Shown piece after piece: positions 34,601-45,749 of a stretch of DNA of 64,000 nucleotides; the stretch's first letter is position 1, and each line of letters starts with the position of its first letter. The translations under genes and the position numbers were made by a program. Origin of the DNA: Uranotaenia lowii (taxonomy: Eukaryota > Arthropoda > Insecta > Diptera > Culicidae); the NCBI RefSeq assembly GCF_029784155.1, contig NC_073692.1, positions 425,301,324 through 425,365,323 of the forward strand. The letters run 5' to 3'. The notes below the pieces were generated by a model. It saw nothing but the letters and a program-made list of their open reading frames with translations, was not told the origin of the DNA and searched no databases.

Positions 34601-35114
34601 ATAAAAATATTTATATGGGCATTTGTTTTATTAAGTAACTAAATTCATGCGATGAGGTTTCAGAGCCTTCATGCGTGCCCAGTTAGGGATCCTCTTTTAA
34701 GGGAACGCTGGTTGGTTGAACTGTTGGCTTAACTCAATATAATAGGATAAAAGACTCTAAATTAGATCTCATGTGGTTCTTGATGAGCATTTCAAACTTT
34801 GTGGTGCTTCTTTCAGATCGTATGTCCGCAGGTAGTTGGTTGTAACAGGTTTCCGTAGTAAGTGAAAGCATTTTTAGCTAATTCTGTGGTGGGTTGTCGT
34901 ACATACAAGCTGCTTTGGTTTTTTTTAGAGGATATGTGTGGTCTGGACGATCGTATTGTTGATTGTGATGTGCAAGTGGGTTATGTAGATGATTGCAGAT
35001 TATGGATGCAGCTTGGGGTTCTCTCAATGCATTGATTGGCAGAGAAGATTCATCTGCTTCATAAAAGAGACTTCTAGTAGGATACAGCCTTGGACTCTTG
35101 TAGCTTGTATACGT

Positions 35115-36181
35115 ATGTATGTATGTATGTAGATAATCCATCATGGGTGCACGGATTCACCGCAGTTTTATCAAAGTAAGTGCTCATGCATTTTTGGATA
35201 ACACCTATTAATAATTAATCAAACCTAAAATGCAGCGTACACTATACCCGACACCATGATTTCGTGTGAACTGTTATGAAGTGAATGTATTACGTGAACA
35301 TGAAAGTATATTTTGGGAGAACGAATCAATCAGTTACACAACCAGTTGAAAATTTATAACATTTTAAATGTTATATATTTACTACAGGTATTCCGGCATC
35401 CGTGTATATACCTGGCCAGCTGGCAGCTGATTGAACGTTCCAATTTATGCAATCATATGAGACAAACATCTTACCCATCGGCTAGTAGGATGGGATCTAA
35501 ACCCAAACCTTACAGCCGATACTGAACTCCAAGTACAAATCCGTCTGGCATTTTAAACGAAACTCACACCACACCACCCACTCATGTATTTTTCTTCTTC
35601 TTTTCACTCCTGCCCCTATACTATACCCTTGTTTCAAAGAAGACCCCTATGCTTTTTTCTCTTTTCTGAGAATTTCCCTCATACACCTCAACTTATCTTA
35701 TTCACTCTCTTTATTTCTTCGCTATTTGAGACCTACCCCACCACGAAAAGCCATCGTTGAACTCTTTTTAAAACACTAAAACCGCCTCAAATCAAAACCA
35801 CAGATCATCTGAACTTTTTCAATTTTAATTCTCACTCATATATTTTCATTTTTGATACCCAGGAAGGCATTTTGCGAAAAAATATTACCACTTCCACCTC
35901 CAACGCGCTTTTCTCACACCTTATTCCCTCTTAAATAGCTTTTTTCGTCCCAGTACGGTTGTGGCTTTTCCCCCGGCTGTGGTTTTATTCACCATAACAC
36001 TGCTTTTCCTAGCTTTCATTTCAGCCAGATATTTTCACTGCTACTGCAGCTACTTTCCCCTAACTTTTCGTAACCCAACCATGCCCTTTCTTTTCATTTT
36101 CAATCCTACTGATTTAATTTATTTTGAGTTATCCTTAACAGAAAATAATAATTTCAAACTATACTCCATCAACGCACTTTT
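35115..36181. mobile_element. Unidentified 1067-bp insertion with 22-bp target duplication
   Basis: A 22-bp direct repeat (35093-35114 and 36182-36203, beginning GACTCTTGTAGC) brackets this segment, and removing it reconnects the LINE frame. The left edge is (ATGT)n, which on the minus strand is a (TACA)n tail, consistent with a retroposon in minus orientation. The body has long pyrimidine-rich tracts and no recognised coding domain. Confidence 0.7.
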
Positions 36182-36397
36182 GACTCTTGTAGCTTGTATA
36201 CGTCTGCAAAAATCGATTTTGAGCTGTCTGTAAAGGTTTGAGTCTTGTTCGGGCTGCAATTCTCCAGATGAATACCAGAAACTGGAGTTTGGACTGAACA
36301 AACGTATGGTACATGATGGAAAGTTGTTTTTGAGGTACGAAGCTATTGATTCTCCAATAGATTCCGCATGCTGTAAAGACTTCATTTTTAAGGTTTT

Positions 36398-37671
36398 AAG
36401 CTATAACTGGCGCAAAGCGAAGCACACCGAATGAGGCTCTAAATGCACTACTAAATATTCTGCCTCTACATCAATTCATTGAGTTAGAGGCGGAACGTAG
36501 TGCCTTGAGACTCTCCAAACACAAAACTCTCTATGAAGGAGATCTTACAGGACACCTCAAAATCCTAAAGAAATTTAAATTAAACTCACTTATTGTGAAA
36601 AATGATGACTGGATGGAGCCCATTTTCAACCTAGACATACCATACAATGTAACTATCAATGATAGGGACGTGTGGGAGTCAGGTGGACCTGCGGTTCCTC
36701 CCAGATCGATCCTATTCTTCACTGATGGGTCAAAAATGGATAATAGAACTGGGGCAGGGGTTTTTGGACCTAGACTCAGGATCTCAATTCCTATGGGAAA
36801 CTGGCGAACAGTATTCCAAGCTGAAATTCAAGCAATTCTAGAATGCACTTTAGCCTGTTTGAAAAGGGGATACAGGTACACAAGTATCTGCATGTTCTCT
36901 GACAGCCAGGCTGCTCTCCGAGCACTAAGTACGTTCACATGTTACTCCAAACTAGTTTGGGAGTGTATAGTTGCACTAAGAAACCTGGCCATAAGGAACA
37001 GAGTATCTTTATTCTGGGTACCAGGCCACTGCGGTATCCTAGGGAACGAAGAAGCAGACCAACTAGCTAGGGAAGGATCTCAGCGACTGTTGATTGGACC
37101 TGAACCTTTCTGCGGAGTATCGAGAAGTGCCTTAACTATGGAGCTCAAGAACTGGGAAAGCACCACTATTGTTTCCAACTGGAAATCAGCGGAGGGAGCA
37201 ACTCAGGCAAAAAGATTCAAAGAACCAAGCGCACGACTCTCAAAAAACATGTTGAACTTAAGTAAGCACGAATTAAGTACTTACACAGGTCTCTTGACCG
37301 GACATTGTCCAACAAAACAGCATCTCAAAAGGATAAACATAATTCTGAACGATGACTGTCGGTTCTGCGGGTTCGAAAAAGAAACTGCAGAGCATCTTCT
37401 ATGCAACTGCTGCGCCCTCCTAAACAGGAGAGAGCGTGTACTTGGGGCAAAGTTAATAAGCGCACAAGACATATGGTTGCATATCAGCCCTAAAAAGGTT
37501 ATATCATACATCTTTGATATTATACCCGATTGGGATAAAATGCTTAGTCAGCCATCAACTGTCACTCCAATCAATAGTGCAGGTGAACCTGACAGCATAT
37601 AGTAACGCGGGGTAAACACCACAATAGATCAATTACTGGTCGCAGTGGGCTCTCCCCTACAGGAAAAAAAA
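36398..37671 (+). mobile_element. LOA/I-type LINE, 3' fragment
   Basis: Flanked by AAGGTTTT at 36390-36397 and 37672-37679 and ending in an A-tail after TCTCCCCTACAGG. It is 5'-truncated just before the end of the reverse transcriptase region and is inserted on the strand opposite to the LINE it disrupts. Confidence 0.88.
36400..37602 (+). CDS. LOA/I-type ORF2 C-terminus with RNase H domain
   Basis: The frame is open from 36400 to TAG at 37600-37602, about 400 residues; the first ATG is internal, so this is a truncated tail rather than a full protein. It starts ITGAKRSTPNEALNALLNIL, the region after the reverse transcriptase thumb. The RNase H domain has all four acidic positions: FFTDGSKMDN, VFQAEIQAIL, MFSDSQAALRAL and GNEEADQLAR, plus WVPGHCGI. 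A C-terminal cysteine-histidine motif CRFCGFEKETAEHLLCNC follows. RNase H is found in the I, LOA and R1 groups of LINEs; LOA is my best guess among them. Confidence 0.88.
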   Translation, partial: AITGAKRSTPNEALNALLNILPLHQFIELEAERSALRLSKHKTLYEGDLTGHLKILKKFKLNSLIVKNDDWMEPIFNLDIPYNVTINDRDVWESGGPAVPPRSILFFTDGSKMDNRTGAGVFGPRLRISIPMGNWRTVFQAEIQAILECTLACLKRGYRYTSICMFSDSQAALRALSTFTCYSKLVWECIVALRNLAIRNRVSLFWVPGHCGILGNEEADQLAREGSQRLLIGPEPFCGVSRSALTMELKNWESTTIVSNWKSAEGATQAKRFKEPSARLSKNMLNLSKHELSTYTGLLTGHCPTKQHLKRINIILNDDCRFCGFEKETAEHLLCNCCALLNRRERVLGAKLISAQDIWLHISPKKVISYIFDIIPDWDKMLSQPSTVTPINSAGEPDSI

Positions 37672-38439
37672 AAGGTTTTGTGTATGGTGTGTTAACGATA
37701 AGTCGATTGTCAACGCAAGATATGTGAGTTCCATTACATGTTCATTTTTTACCGAATCAACAATAAACTCGTTTGATTCAGTGTCAGCAGATAAAAACGG
37801 ATTAATGATCATTTGTTTCGTTTTGGATTAATTTAGAGACAACATATTTTCGCTGAAATTTTCGTGAAGGAGTTTATTGTCTTCGGTGAATCATATTGTT
37901 AAGATTATTTTCTACGTACTGTAAGCAAATATCATCAGAATATAAGCTGGCTTTTCCGTGGAGCTGCAAATTAGACAAATCTACATGTAGATCAGGAACA
38001 GCAGGGGGCCTAAGTTACTTCCTTGAGGCACTCCGACTTTAAGAGGGCAAGTTTAATTTTTTTAGAAGGATTGTGTGGTTGATTGTGTCGAATGCTTTTT
38101 TAAGGTACAGAAATAGAAGGTCAATTTTCTTTTTGTTTTCTAGTGCATGGAAAATTTCAGAAAACAAACGGAAAGTTGCAGTAGTGGTGCTTGAGCCTGA
38201 GTGTAATCCATAGTGATGCTTATAGAGTACATTATTTTGTTGAAGAAAGTCGGTAATTTGTTAGACTAACATTTTTTTCAAAGAGTTTATTCAAGACTGG
38301 CAGAATTGAGATTGGACGATAGTTGTTGGGGTCTGTTTTTGGCCCATGTTTATGGATAGGGGCAACTTTCGCAATTTTGAGGCAATCTGAAATTTCCCAT
38401 TTGATACTCATTCATTGAAAACATCTTTCATTAAATACG

Positions 38440-39918
38440 AAAAAAAATTATATGATTCGAAATTTTAGATAACATTTTCGACAGGATGAAATTCTAGAGG
38501 GAATTTATTTTTTCATTTTTTGTATAGAATTTGAAAGAATGTTGGATACACAGGCATTATTACGCCAATGGAACAAAGCTTGATAGGTGTTGAAAAGATC
38601 CCATGAATTGTGACGCCTTTGCTCTACACCAGCTACCTAAATATGCATGTGAAACTGAGAAACAGAATTCCCATTTATAGCCAGCCCGGTGGATTTAGAG
38701 CGTTTTTTTGCGCGTACTTCAAACGAGCAAAAACGTTACAACCCACGGGCCTACTGAGCTTTCCTTAAACGAGAACAGTTATAGCGACGTTGCCGTTTTT
38801 ACAACAACGGCAATGGTCTGTTCTCGCATAAGGAAAGCTCAGTAGGCCCATGCCCAAGTAACCATAAGCACTAAAATCTAGCACCAATTCTGCTCAAACG
38901 TCAGCTATAGAGCTTCATTTTGTGCGGCATATTAGCTCTGTGAGCTTGATTTGGCGAAATAATCTGCTGCTTTAGTTCAGAAGCTGGTATAATCCTATAA
39001 AAGCACTGTATTAGCATTGGTAGATGCTATAGCGTTGGCTGGCAAAATGCTGGGAAACTGCAAATGGTGTTCAAATGAGGTTCAACCATGCGGAAAAAAT
39101 ATATTGGTTTCATATTAGCTTATGCATATTTAGGGGATTTCTCAGGTTAAACTTTCTAAATGATATTTTTTTTTTGATTTTTCGTCTTTCGATGACCTGG
39201 AATCGAACTCATGACATCTATGGCTCTGACATTTGGCATTGACTCAACTTGTGAACCTATCAGCAACCGGTGCCCTAAATTTGCATTATATGAGCATCAA
39301 TCAATGCAAATGTGCGTTGGCTTTACGCTACTGTAGTGCTTACATAGTGCAAAAAAGCTTTAAAGCAAGCTTGTTTGATGCCTTAATGCTTACAAAATAT
39401 AGTATTTAATATTCTCATTTAGAGCTATGTTGTATTTCAAAATCATTGTGCAAAGCTGATAAAATTCTAATTGCATTTTGAAAGAGTGGAATAGTTCTAA
39501 TTTGATGCAGTATAGCACTCGAAGGGCTGTTGTAATTCAAAATTGCATTTGATGTGCTGATATCGTGTAATTAGGGACTTGAATACTGATACAAAGCTAT
39601 ACAATTGCCTATGGCTACTTGGGTGGGTTGTTACGTTTATGCTCGTTTGAAGTGTGCGTAAAAACACGCTCTCAAACCACCGGACTGACTATACATGGGG
39701 ATTTTGGTTCTCAGTTTCTCATGCATAGGTAGCTTATGTAGAGCGAAGCCATCAACATGCCCAATAGCCTAAAATTTCAACACCTATCAAGCTTTCTTCG
39801 ATTGGCGCACTAATGCCTGTCTATCCACCTTTCATCCATACTTTATAAGAAAAAATTAAAAAAAAATCTCTGTAGAATTTCATCCCGCCGAACATGCCTT
39901 CTAAAATTTCGAATCATA
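38440..39918. mobile_element. Foldback element with long inverted arms
   Basis: The left arm (38451 to about 38871) and the right arm (about 39603-39918) are inverted copies over roughly 310 bp, starting TATGATTCGAAATTTTAGA and including the matching GAAACTGAGAA, CCGGTGG and CTTCAAACGAGCA stretches. The left arm alone carries the extra 107-bp hairpin. Probable target duplication: AAATACG (38433-38439) and AAATATACG (39919-39927), 7-9 bp. Long inverted arms with duplications of about 9 bp suggest Foldback or Mutator-like ancestry; no transposase is present. Confidence 0.85.
38747..38849. repeat. 103-nt near-perfect hairpin inserted in the left foldback arm
   Basis: 38747-38778 pairs with 38818-38849 at 30 of 32 positions, and the loop contains a further stem (TTGCCGTT with AACGGCAA). 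The right arm of the foldback element lacks it, so it arrived later or was lost there. Confidence 0.88.
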
Positions 39919-40085
39919 AAATATACGGCAATTAAAATCTGAAAGCAAAAATAATTATAGTGTCGCTTAATAAAATGAGCAGGGATTCCATCAGGACCTA
40001 CACTTTTATTTGAGTCGAGATCTTTTATAAGTACGGTGACTTCCCATGCCCTTGCATGTCTAAATAATATCGATTTATGCACAAG

Positions 40086-41782
40086 TAAAGGTTATCGTAC
40101 ATCAATTTTAAATTTTTGATTCCTATCCATAGGGCTTAACCTGCCCATGCCGTTCTTATAATTATTCGTTTAAATTTATATAATTTACACTTGATCCGTA
40201 GTTTGTCATCATTCCTCTGGTCACGAATTGTGACCAACTTTGATGATATTAGGTCCAACTTGAAGGTAATTTATTTAAATGAGCTTTAGAGAATTACCCG
40301 TGGTCGGCCATCTCAATCTCAATTATAGTAATTACAAAATCATTCAGTAATTCTAAATGTGAATATTGTTTTAAATCAAAAATTTAGTCTTATTTGAATT
40401 TTGAAATGGTGTCTTGATTTCGATTTTTATATAAGTCTCAGCCCAAGTTCATTTCCAAGAACAATGACTTTTTTAGTTCACTGAAATGCAGCAGTAAGTT
40501 TTGGAAACCCTAGTTGTCCTGAAAGGTCAAATAGTGGTTACACAGTTTGTGCCAACATAATTCAATTATGCGACAAAAATACATCACCATAAATAGTTGC
40601 AGGGTGCAGTTGGCGACAACACACTCGTACTAATACGCACTCAACGTTTCACGTTCAATAGAATGGTGGAACTGATTTTTTTTCCATCAGAACATCTTTT
40701 TGCTATTTTTTTCAACAAGCTCCGTTTAACAGTCGAAAACGATTTACCTACAATTTAGCACATCTCAGATAGTACTTAACTTTAAATTATGACAAAAGCT
40801 TCGATCTGTAGGAAGTTAGACGAGCTCGTTGAGGTATGCCCTAATCATATTCATTGCACCGGCGATTAATCATATTGTCGTTCTGCCCAAACCAATGAAA
40901 ACGTTTGGCGGATGCTGGAGGGTCCACCCATTAATCAAGCATTTCGAATCTTAGATCTAGCCTTTGCTGGCCGGGCTTTGAACCAGTTCTTGGTCCACCA
41001 AGAGGCTCTGATCGGATCGCGTTCTCCAGCAGCGAGAGACCATGTGCGGTTCCAAGATGTCATTGGGGTGTTTACACACATAGCTCACGTATTTTGAGTG
41101 GATTAAATTATACCAGGCCAAACTACCGACTGTCATTGATATACTTGGCATATACTACGACTACCCTGGGCCATTCAGAAAGCCCCTTGTAACTTAATAG
41201 AGCTGGTCAATCTCAACTTGGTTGAATGGTGTTCAGGAATGATATGGCAGAAAAAAAAGTTGTGACACCTCTGGCGTCAAAAGTGAACGATATTACCATA
41301 CAGCCATAGCCTATATCTACAAGTGGGAGTTGTTCTAGTCATTTTGGGACCGCTAATGGGTGACAGTTTTCGAGCTGCTGTTTTGACCATTGAGTCAAGA
41401 CAAGCACCACTTAATCAGAAGTAATTTGATCTTCGTTGTTTTTGAGCTCTTGAAGAAAAAAAAACCAACTAGCTGCTGGCTTTATGGTGGGATAATTGAA
41501 AAAAATATACCTACCTGTGCATAATTTAGCAGTCATTGCTCGCAGCCATTAACTCATTTATCTTTTTATTTTACGGATTTTTTTTCTTCAAAAATAAAAA
41601 AATCACAGCAAAATTTAACATTGTATTTAAATTCTTGGGACTAAACTACTGAAGAGTTTCCAAACAATTCAATAAGCAAATTAAAAAAAAAAAAATACAA
41701 ATTCAGGCGAAGCAAATTTGAAGGAATTTGTTTCTTAAATTTGCACGCAATGATAACGAGATATTTGTTTTCTGATTATCGT
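40086..41782. other. No recognisable gene
   Basis: Ordinary-complexity sequence; the short frame at 40912-41097 shows no domain. Nothing identifiable. Confidence 0.5.
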
Positions 41783-44700
41783 GATTTTTGCCATTTCTGT
41801 CATTTTTGTCATTTTTGTCATTTTTGTCATTTTTGTCATTTTTGTCATTTTTGTCATTTTTGTCATTTTTGTCATTTTTGTCATTTTTGTCATTTTTGTC
41901 ATTTTTGTCATTTTTTTCATTTTTGTCATTTTTGTCATTTTTGTCATTTTTGTCATTTTTGTCATTTTTTGTCATTTTTGTCATTTTTGTCATTATTGTC
42001 ATTATTGTCATTTTTGTCATTTTTGTCATTTTTGACATTTTTGTCATTTTTGTCATTTTTGTCATTTTTGTCATTTTTGTCATTTTTGTCATTTTTGTCA
42101 TTTTTGTCATTTTTGTCATTTTTGTCATTTTTGTCATTTTTGTCATTTTTGTCATTTTTGTCATTTTTGTCATATTTTTCATTTTTGTCATTTTTGTCAT
42201 TTTTGTCATTTTTGTCATTTTTGTCATTTTTGTCATTTTTGTCATTTTTGTCATTTTTGTCATTTTTGTCATTTTTGTCATTTTTGTCATTTTTGTCATT
42301 TTTGTCATTTTTGTCATTTTTGTCATTTTTGTCATTTTTGTCATTTTTGTCATTTTTGTCATTTTTGTCATTTTTGTCATTTTTGTCATTTTTGTCATTT
42401 TTGTCATTTTTGTCATTTTTGTCATTTTTGTCATTTTTGTCATTTTTGTCATTTTTGTCATTTTTGTCATTTTTGTCATTTTTGTCATTTTTGTCATTTT
42501 TGTCATTTTTGTCATTTTTGTCATTTTTGTCATTTTTGTCATTTTTGTCATTTTTGTCATTTTTGTCATTTTTGTCATTTTTGTCATTTTTGTCATTTTT
42601 GTCATTTTTGTCATTTTTGTCATTTTTGTCATTTTTGTCATTTTTGTCATTTTTGTCATTTTTGTCATTTTTGTCATTTTTGTCATTTTTGTCATTTTTG
42701 TCATTTTTGTCATTTTTGTCATTTTTGTCATTTTTGTCATTTTTGTCATTTTTGTCATTTTTGTCATTTTTGTCATTTTTGTCATTTTTGTCATTTTTGT
42801 CATTTTTGTCATTTTTGTCATTTTTGTCATTTTTGTCATTTTTGTCATTTTTGTCATTTTTGTCATTTTTGTCATTTTTGTCATTTTTGTCATTTTTGTC
42901 ATTTTTGTCATTTTTGTCATTTTTGTCATTTTTGTCATTTTTGTCATTTTTGTCATTTTTGTCATTTTTGTCATTTTTGTCATTTTTGTCATTTTTGTCA
43001 TTTTTGTCTTTTTGTCATTTTTGTCATTTTTGTCATTTTTGTCATTTTTGTCATTTTTGTCATTTTTGTCATTTTTGTCATTTTTGTCATTTTTGTCATT
43101 TTTGTCATTTTTGTCATTTTTGTCATTTTTGTCATTTTTGTCATTTTTGTCATTTTTGTCATTTTTGTCATTTTTGTCATTTTTGTCATTTTTATCATTT
43201 TTGTCATTTTTGTCATTTTTGTCATTTTTGTCATTTTTGTCATTTTTGTCATTTTTGTCATTTTTGTCATTTTTGTCATTTTTGTCATTTTTGTCATTTT
43301 TGTCATTTTTGTCATTTTTGTCATTTTTGTCATTTTTGTCATTTTTGTCATTTTTGTCATTTTTGTCATTTTTGTCATTTTTGTCATTTTTGTCATTTTT
43401 GTCATTTTTGTCATTTTTGTCATTTTTGTCATTTTTGTAATTTTTGTCATTTTTGTCATTTTTGTCATTTTTGTCATTTTTGTCATTTTTGTCATTGAAT
43501 TGTGTCCTTTTTGTCATTGATTTGTGTCCTTTTTGTCATTGATTTGTGTCATTTTTGTCATTTTTGTCATTTTTGTCATTTTTGTCATTTTTGTCATTTT
43601 TGTCATTTTTGTCATTTTTGACATTTTTGTCATTTTTGTCATTTTTGTCATTTTTGTCATTTTTGTCATTTTTGTCATTTTTGTCATTTTTGTCATTTTT
43701 GTCATTTTTGTCATTTTTGTCATTTTTGTCATTTTTGTCATTTTTGTCATTTTTGTCATTTTTGTCATTTTTGTCATTTTTGTCATTTTTGTCATTTTTG
43801 TCATTTTTGTCATTTTTGTCATTTTTGTCATTTTTGTCATTTTTGTCATTTTTGTCATTTTTGTCATTTTTGTCATTTTTGTCATTTTTGTCATTTTTGT
43901 CATTTTTGTCATTTTTGTCATTTTTGTCATTTTTGTCATTTTTGTCATTTTTGTCATTTTTGTCATTTTTGTCATTTTTGTCATTTTTGTCATTTTTGTC
44001 ATTTTTGTCATTTTTGTCATTTTTGTCATTTGTGTAATTTTTGTAATTTTTGTCATTTTTGTCATTTTTGTCATTTTTGTCATTTTTGTAATTTTTGTAA
44101 TTTTTGTAATTTTTGTAATTTTTGTAATTTTTGTAATTTTTGTAATTTTTGTAATTTTTGTAATTTTTGTAATTTTTGTAATTTTTGTAATTTTTGTAAT
44201 TTTTGTAATTTTTGTAATTTTTGTAATTTTTGTAATTTTTGTAATTTTTGTAATTTTTGTTATTTTTGTAATTTTTGTCATTTTTGTAATTTTTGTAATT
44301 TTTGTAATTTTTGTAATTTTTGTAATTTTTTTAATTTTTGTAATTTTTGTAATTTTTGTAATTTTTGTAATTTTTGTAATTTTTGTAATTTTAGTAATTT
44401 TTGTAATTTTTGTAATTTTTGTAATTTTTGTAATTTTTGTAATTTTTGTAATTTTTGTCATTTTTGTAATTTTTGTAATTTTTGTAATTTTTGTAATTTT
44501 TGTAATTTTTGTAATTTTTGTAATTTTTGTAATTTTTGTAATTTTTGAAATTTTTGTAATTTTTGTAATTTTTGTCATTTTTGTAATTTTTGTAATTTTG
44601 TAATTTTTGTAATTTTTGTAATTTTTGTAATTTTTGTAATTTTTGTAATTTTTGTAATTTTTGTAATTTTTGTAATTTTTGTAATTTTTGTAATTTTTGT

Positions 44701-45232
44701 AATTTTTGTAATTTTTGTAATTTTTGTAATTTTTGTAATTTTTGTAATTTTTGTAATTTTTGTAATTTTTGTAATTTTTGTAATTTTTGTAATTTTTGTA
44801 ATTTTTGTAATTTTTGTAATTTTTGTAATTTTAGTAATTTTTGTAATTTTTGTAATTTTTGTCATTTTTGTAATTTTTGTCATTTTTGTAATTTTTGTCA
44901 TTTTTGTAATTTTTGTCATTTTTGTAATTTTTGTAATTTTTGTAATTTTTGTCATTTTTGTAATTTTTGTCATTTTTGTCATTTTTGTCATTTTTGACAT
45001 TTTTGTCATTTTTGTCATTTTTTTTAATTTTTGTTATTTTTGTTATTTTTGTAATTTTCGTAATTTTTGTAATTTTTGTAATTTTGTAATTTTTGTAATT
45101 TTTGTAGTTTTTGTAATTTTTGTAAATTTTGTAATTTTTGTAATTTTTGTAATTTTTGTATTTTTTGTAATTTTTGTCATTTTTGTAATTTTTGTTATTT
45201 TTTGTAATTTTTGTAATTTTTGTCTTCTTTAT
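41783..45232 (-). repeat. 9-bp satellite array (TGACAAAAA)n on the minus strand, with TTACAAAAA block
   Basis: Roughly 380 copies, written on the plus strand as TTTTTGTCA. From 41783 to about 44030 the TGACAAAAA unit dominates. From about 44030 to 45230 the TTACAAAAA variant (TTTTTGTAA) dominates, with alternating TCA/TAA units at about 44863-44960. It is inverted relative to the array at 24737-27652. All long open frames here are by-products of the nine-base period. Confidence 0.97.
43491..43556 (+). repeat. 22-bp higher-order repeat within the satellite
   Basis: GTCATTGANTTGTGTCNTTT starts at 43491, 43513 and 43535, a 22-base period that interrupts the nine-base array. Confidence 0.85.
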
Positions 45233-45483
45233 CATTTTGAAAAGCATGAAAACGCATATTATTTCTTCTGATCATTCATATTTTTTTTTCACAGTTATCA
45301 GTTTGCCTATATCTGTTTATTGATTATGTTATTTCTTAGATTGCTTATCTGGTATAAAAAAAAACATTACTGCTTGTCATTCAATTATTCGTGGAATATA
45401 TTTTAGTATTTACATTCTCACCTGTTTGTTAGTTTTCGCAGAATGAAAGTAATACTTACCCACTTATATGATTTGCTAATACC

Positions 45484-45741
45484 ACAGAGAACAGACATAC
45501 AAGCTAGCCCACGAAACTTGTGTAAAATTTCCAACGATAGTTTTGAACAATTTGTCTGTTTCTTTTGGCTGGGCCTTTTCGAAAACTGGCCACCTGAAAA
45601 TTTGATTTGTAACTTTTGAACGGCACAATAGATTGCACTATTTCAAGTCAATTTCTAACGTATTTTTTGAATGTCAGCATTTGAAATTTTACACACTTTT
45701 TGGAAGATTTTTTGTTCGAGCTTGTACGTCTGTTCTCTGTG
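45484..45741. mobile_element. 258-bp MITE, hAT-like
   Basis: Inverted ends ACAGAGAACAGACATACAAG (left) and CACAGAGAACAGACGTACAA (right, inverted), about 22 bp, flanked by CTAATACC at 45476-45483 and 45742-45749. The 8-bp duplication suggests hAT mobilisation. No coding capacity. Confidence 0.92.
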
Positions 45742-45749
45742 CTAATACC

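Larger units (their letters stand above)
34734..40082 (-). pseudogene. CR1/L2-like reverse transcriptase (reconstructible across three insertions)
   Basis: Minus-strand order: LIKDLDSNKSVGPDGIPAHF (40040-39980); YRPISILPVLNKLFEK type sequence near 38310; FLYLKKAFDTINHTILL (motif A region, near 38100); KVGVPQGSNLGPLLFLIY (near 38030). Motif C reads YSDDICL instead of YADD. TYLALTIDLSLTHHTQN runs into LKNEVFTACGIYWRINSFV across the LOA junction. LQTAQNRFLQTY runs into TSYKSPRLYPTRSLF across the 1067-bp junction. A stop is at 34734-34736. Several stops and frameshifts occur. The reading frame reconnects cleanly at the LOA and 1067-bp junctions, which supports a single ancestral element. Confidence 0.85.
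34600..40085 (-). mobile_element. Minus-strand CR1/L2-like LINE broken by three later insertions
   Basis: Four blocks of one LINE read in order on the minus strand: 40082-39919, 38439-37680, 36397-36182 and 35114 to about 34600. The intervening segments are a foldback element (38440-39918), a LOA-type LINE (36398-37671) and an unknown 1067-bp segment (35115-36181), each with a direct repeat at its borders. An AATAAA on the minus strand near 34630 marks the 3' UTR. The 5' part is missing beyond about 40085. Confidence 0.85.

Noticed and set aside
34878..35144. Separate small minus-strand gene
   Set aside because: It is part of the CR1/L2-like reverse transcriptase once the 35115-36181 insertion is removed.
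35480..35525. Pol III A-box-like TAGCCGATGGG and B-box-like words on the minus strand
   Set aside because: The B-like word precedes the A-like word, the wrong order for a tRNA-type promoter, and no tRNA fold was found.
40912..41097. 61-codon frame
   Set aside because: Within chance length, no motif.
41703..45247. Similar long repetitive open frames in the second array
   Set aside because: Same reason; frame breaks coincide with monomer slips.
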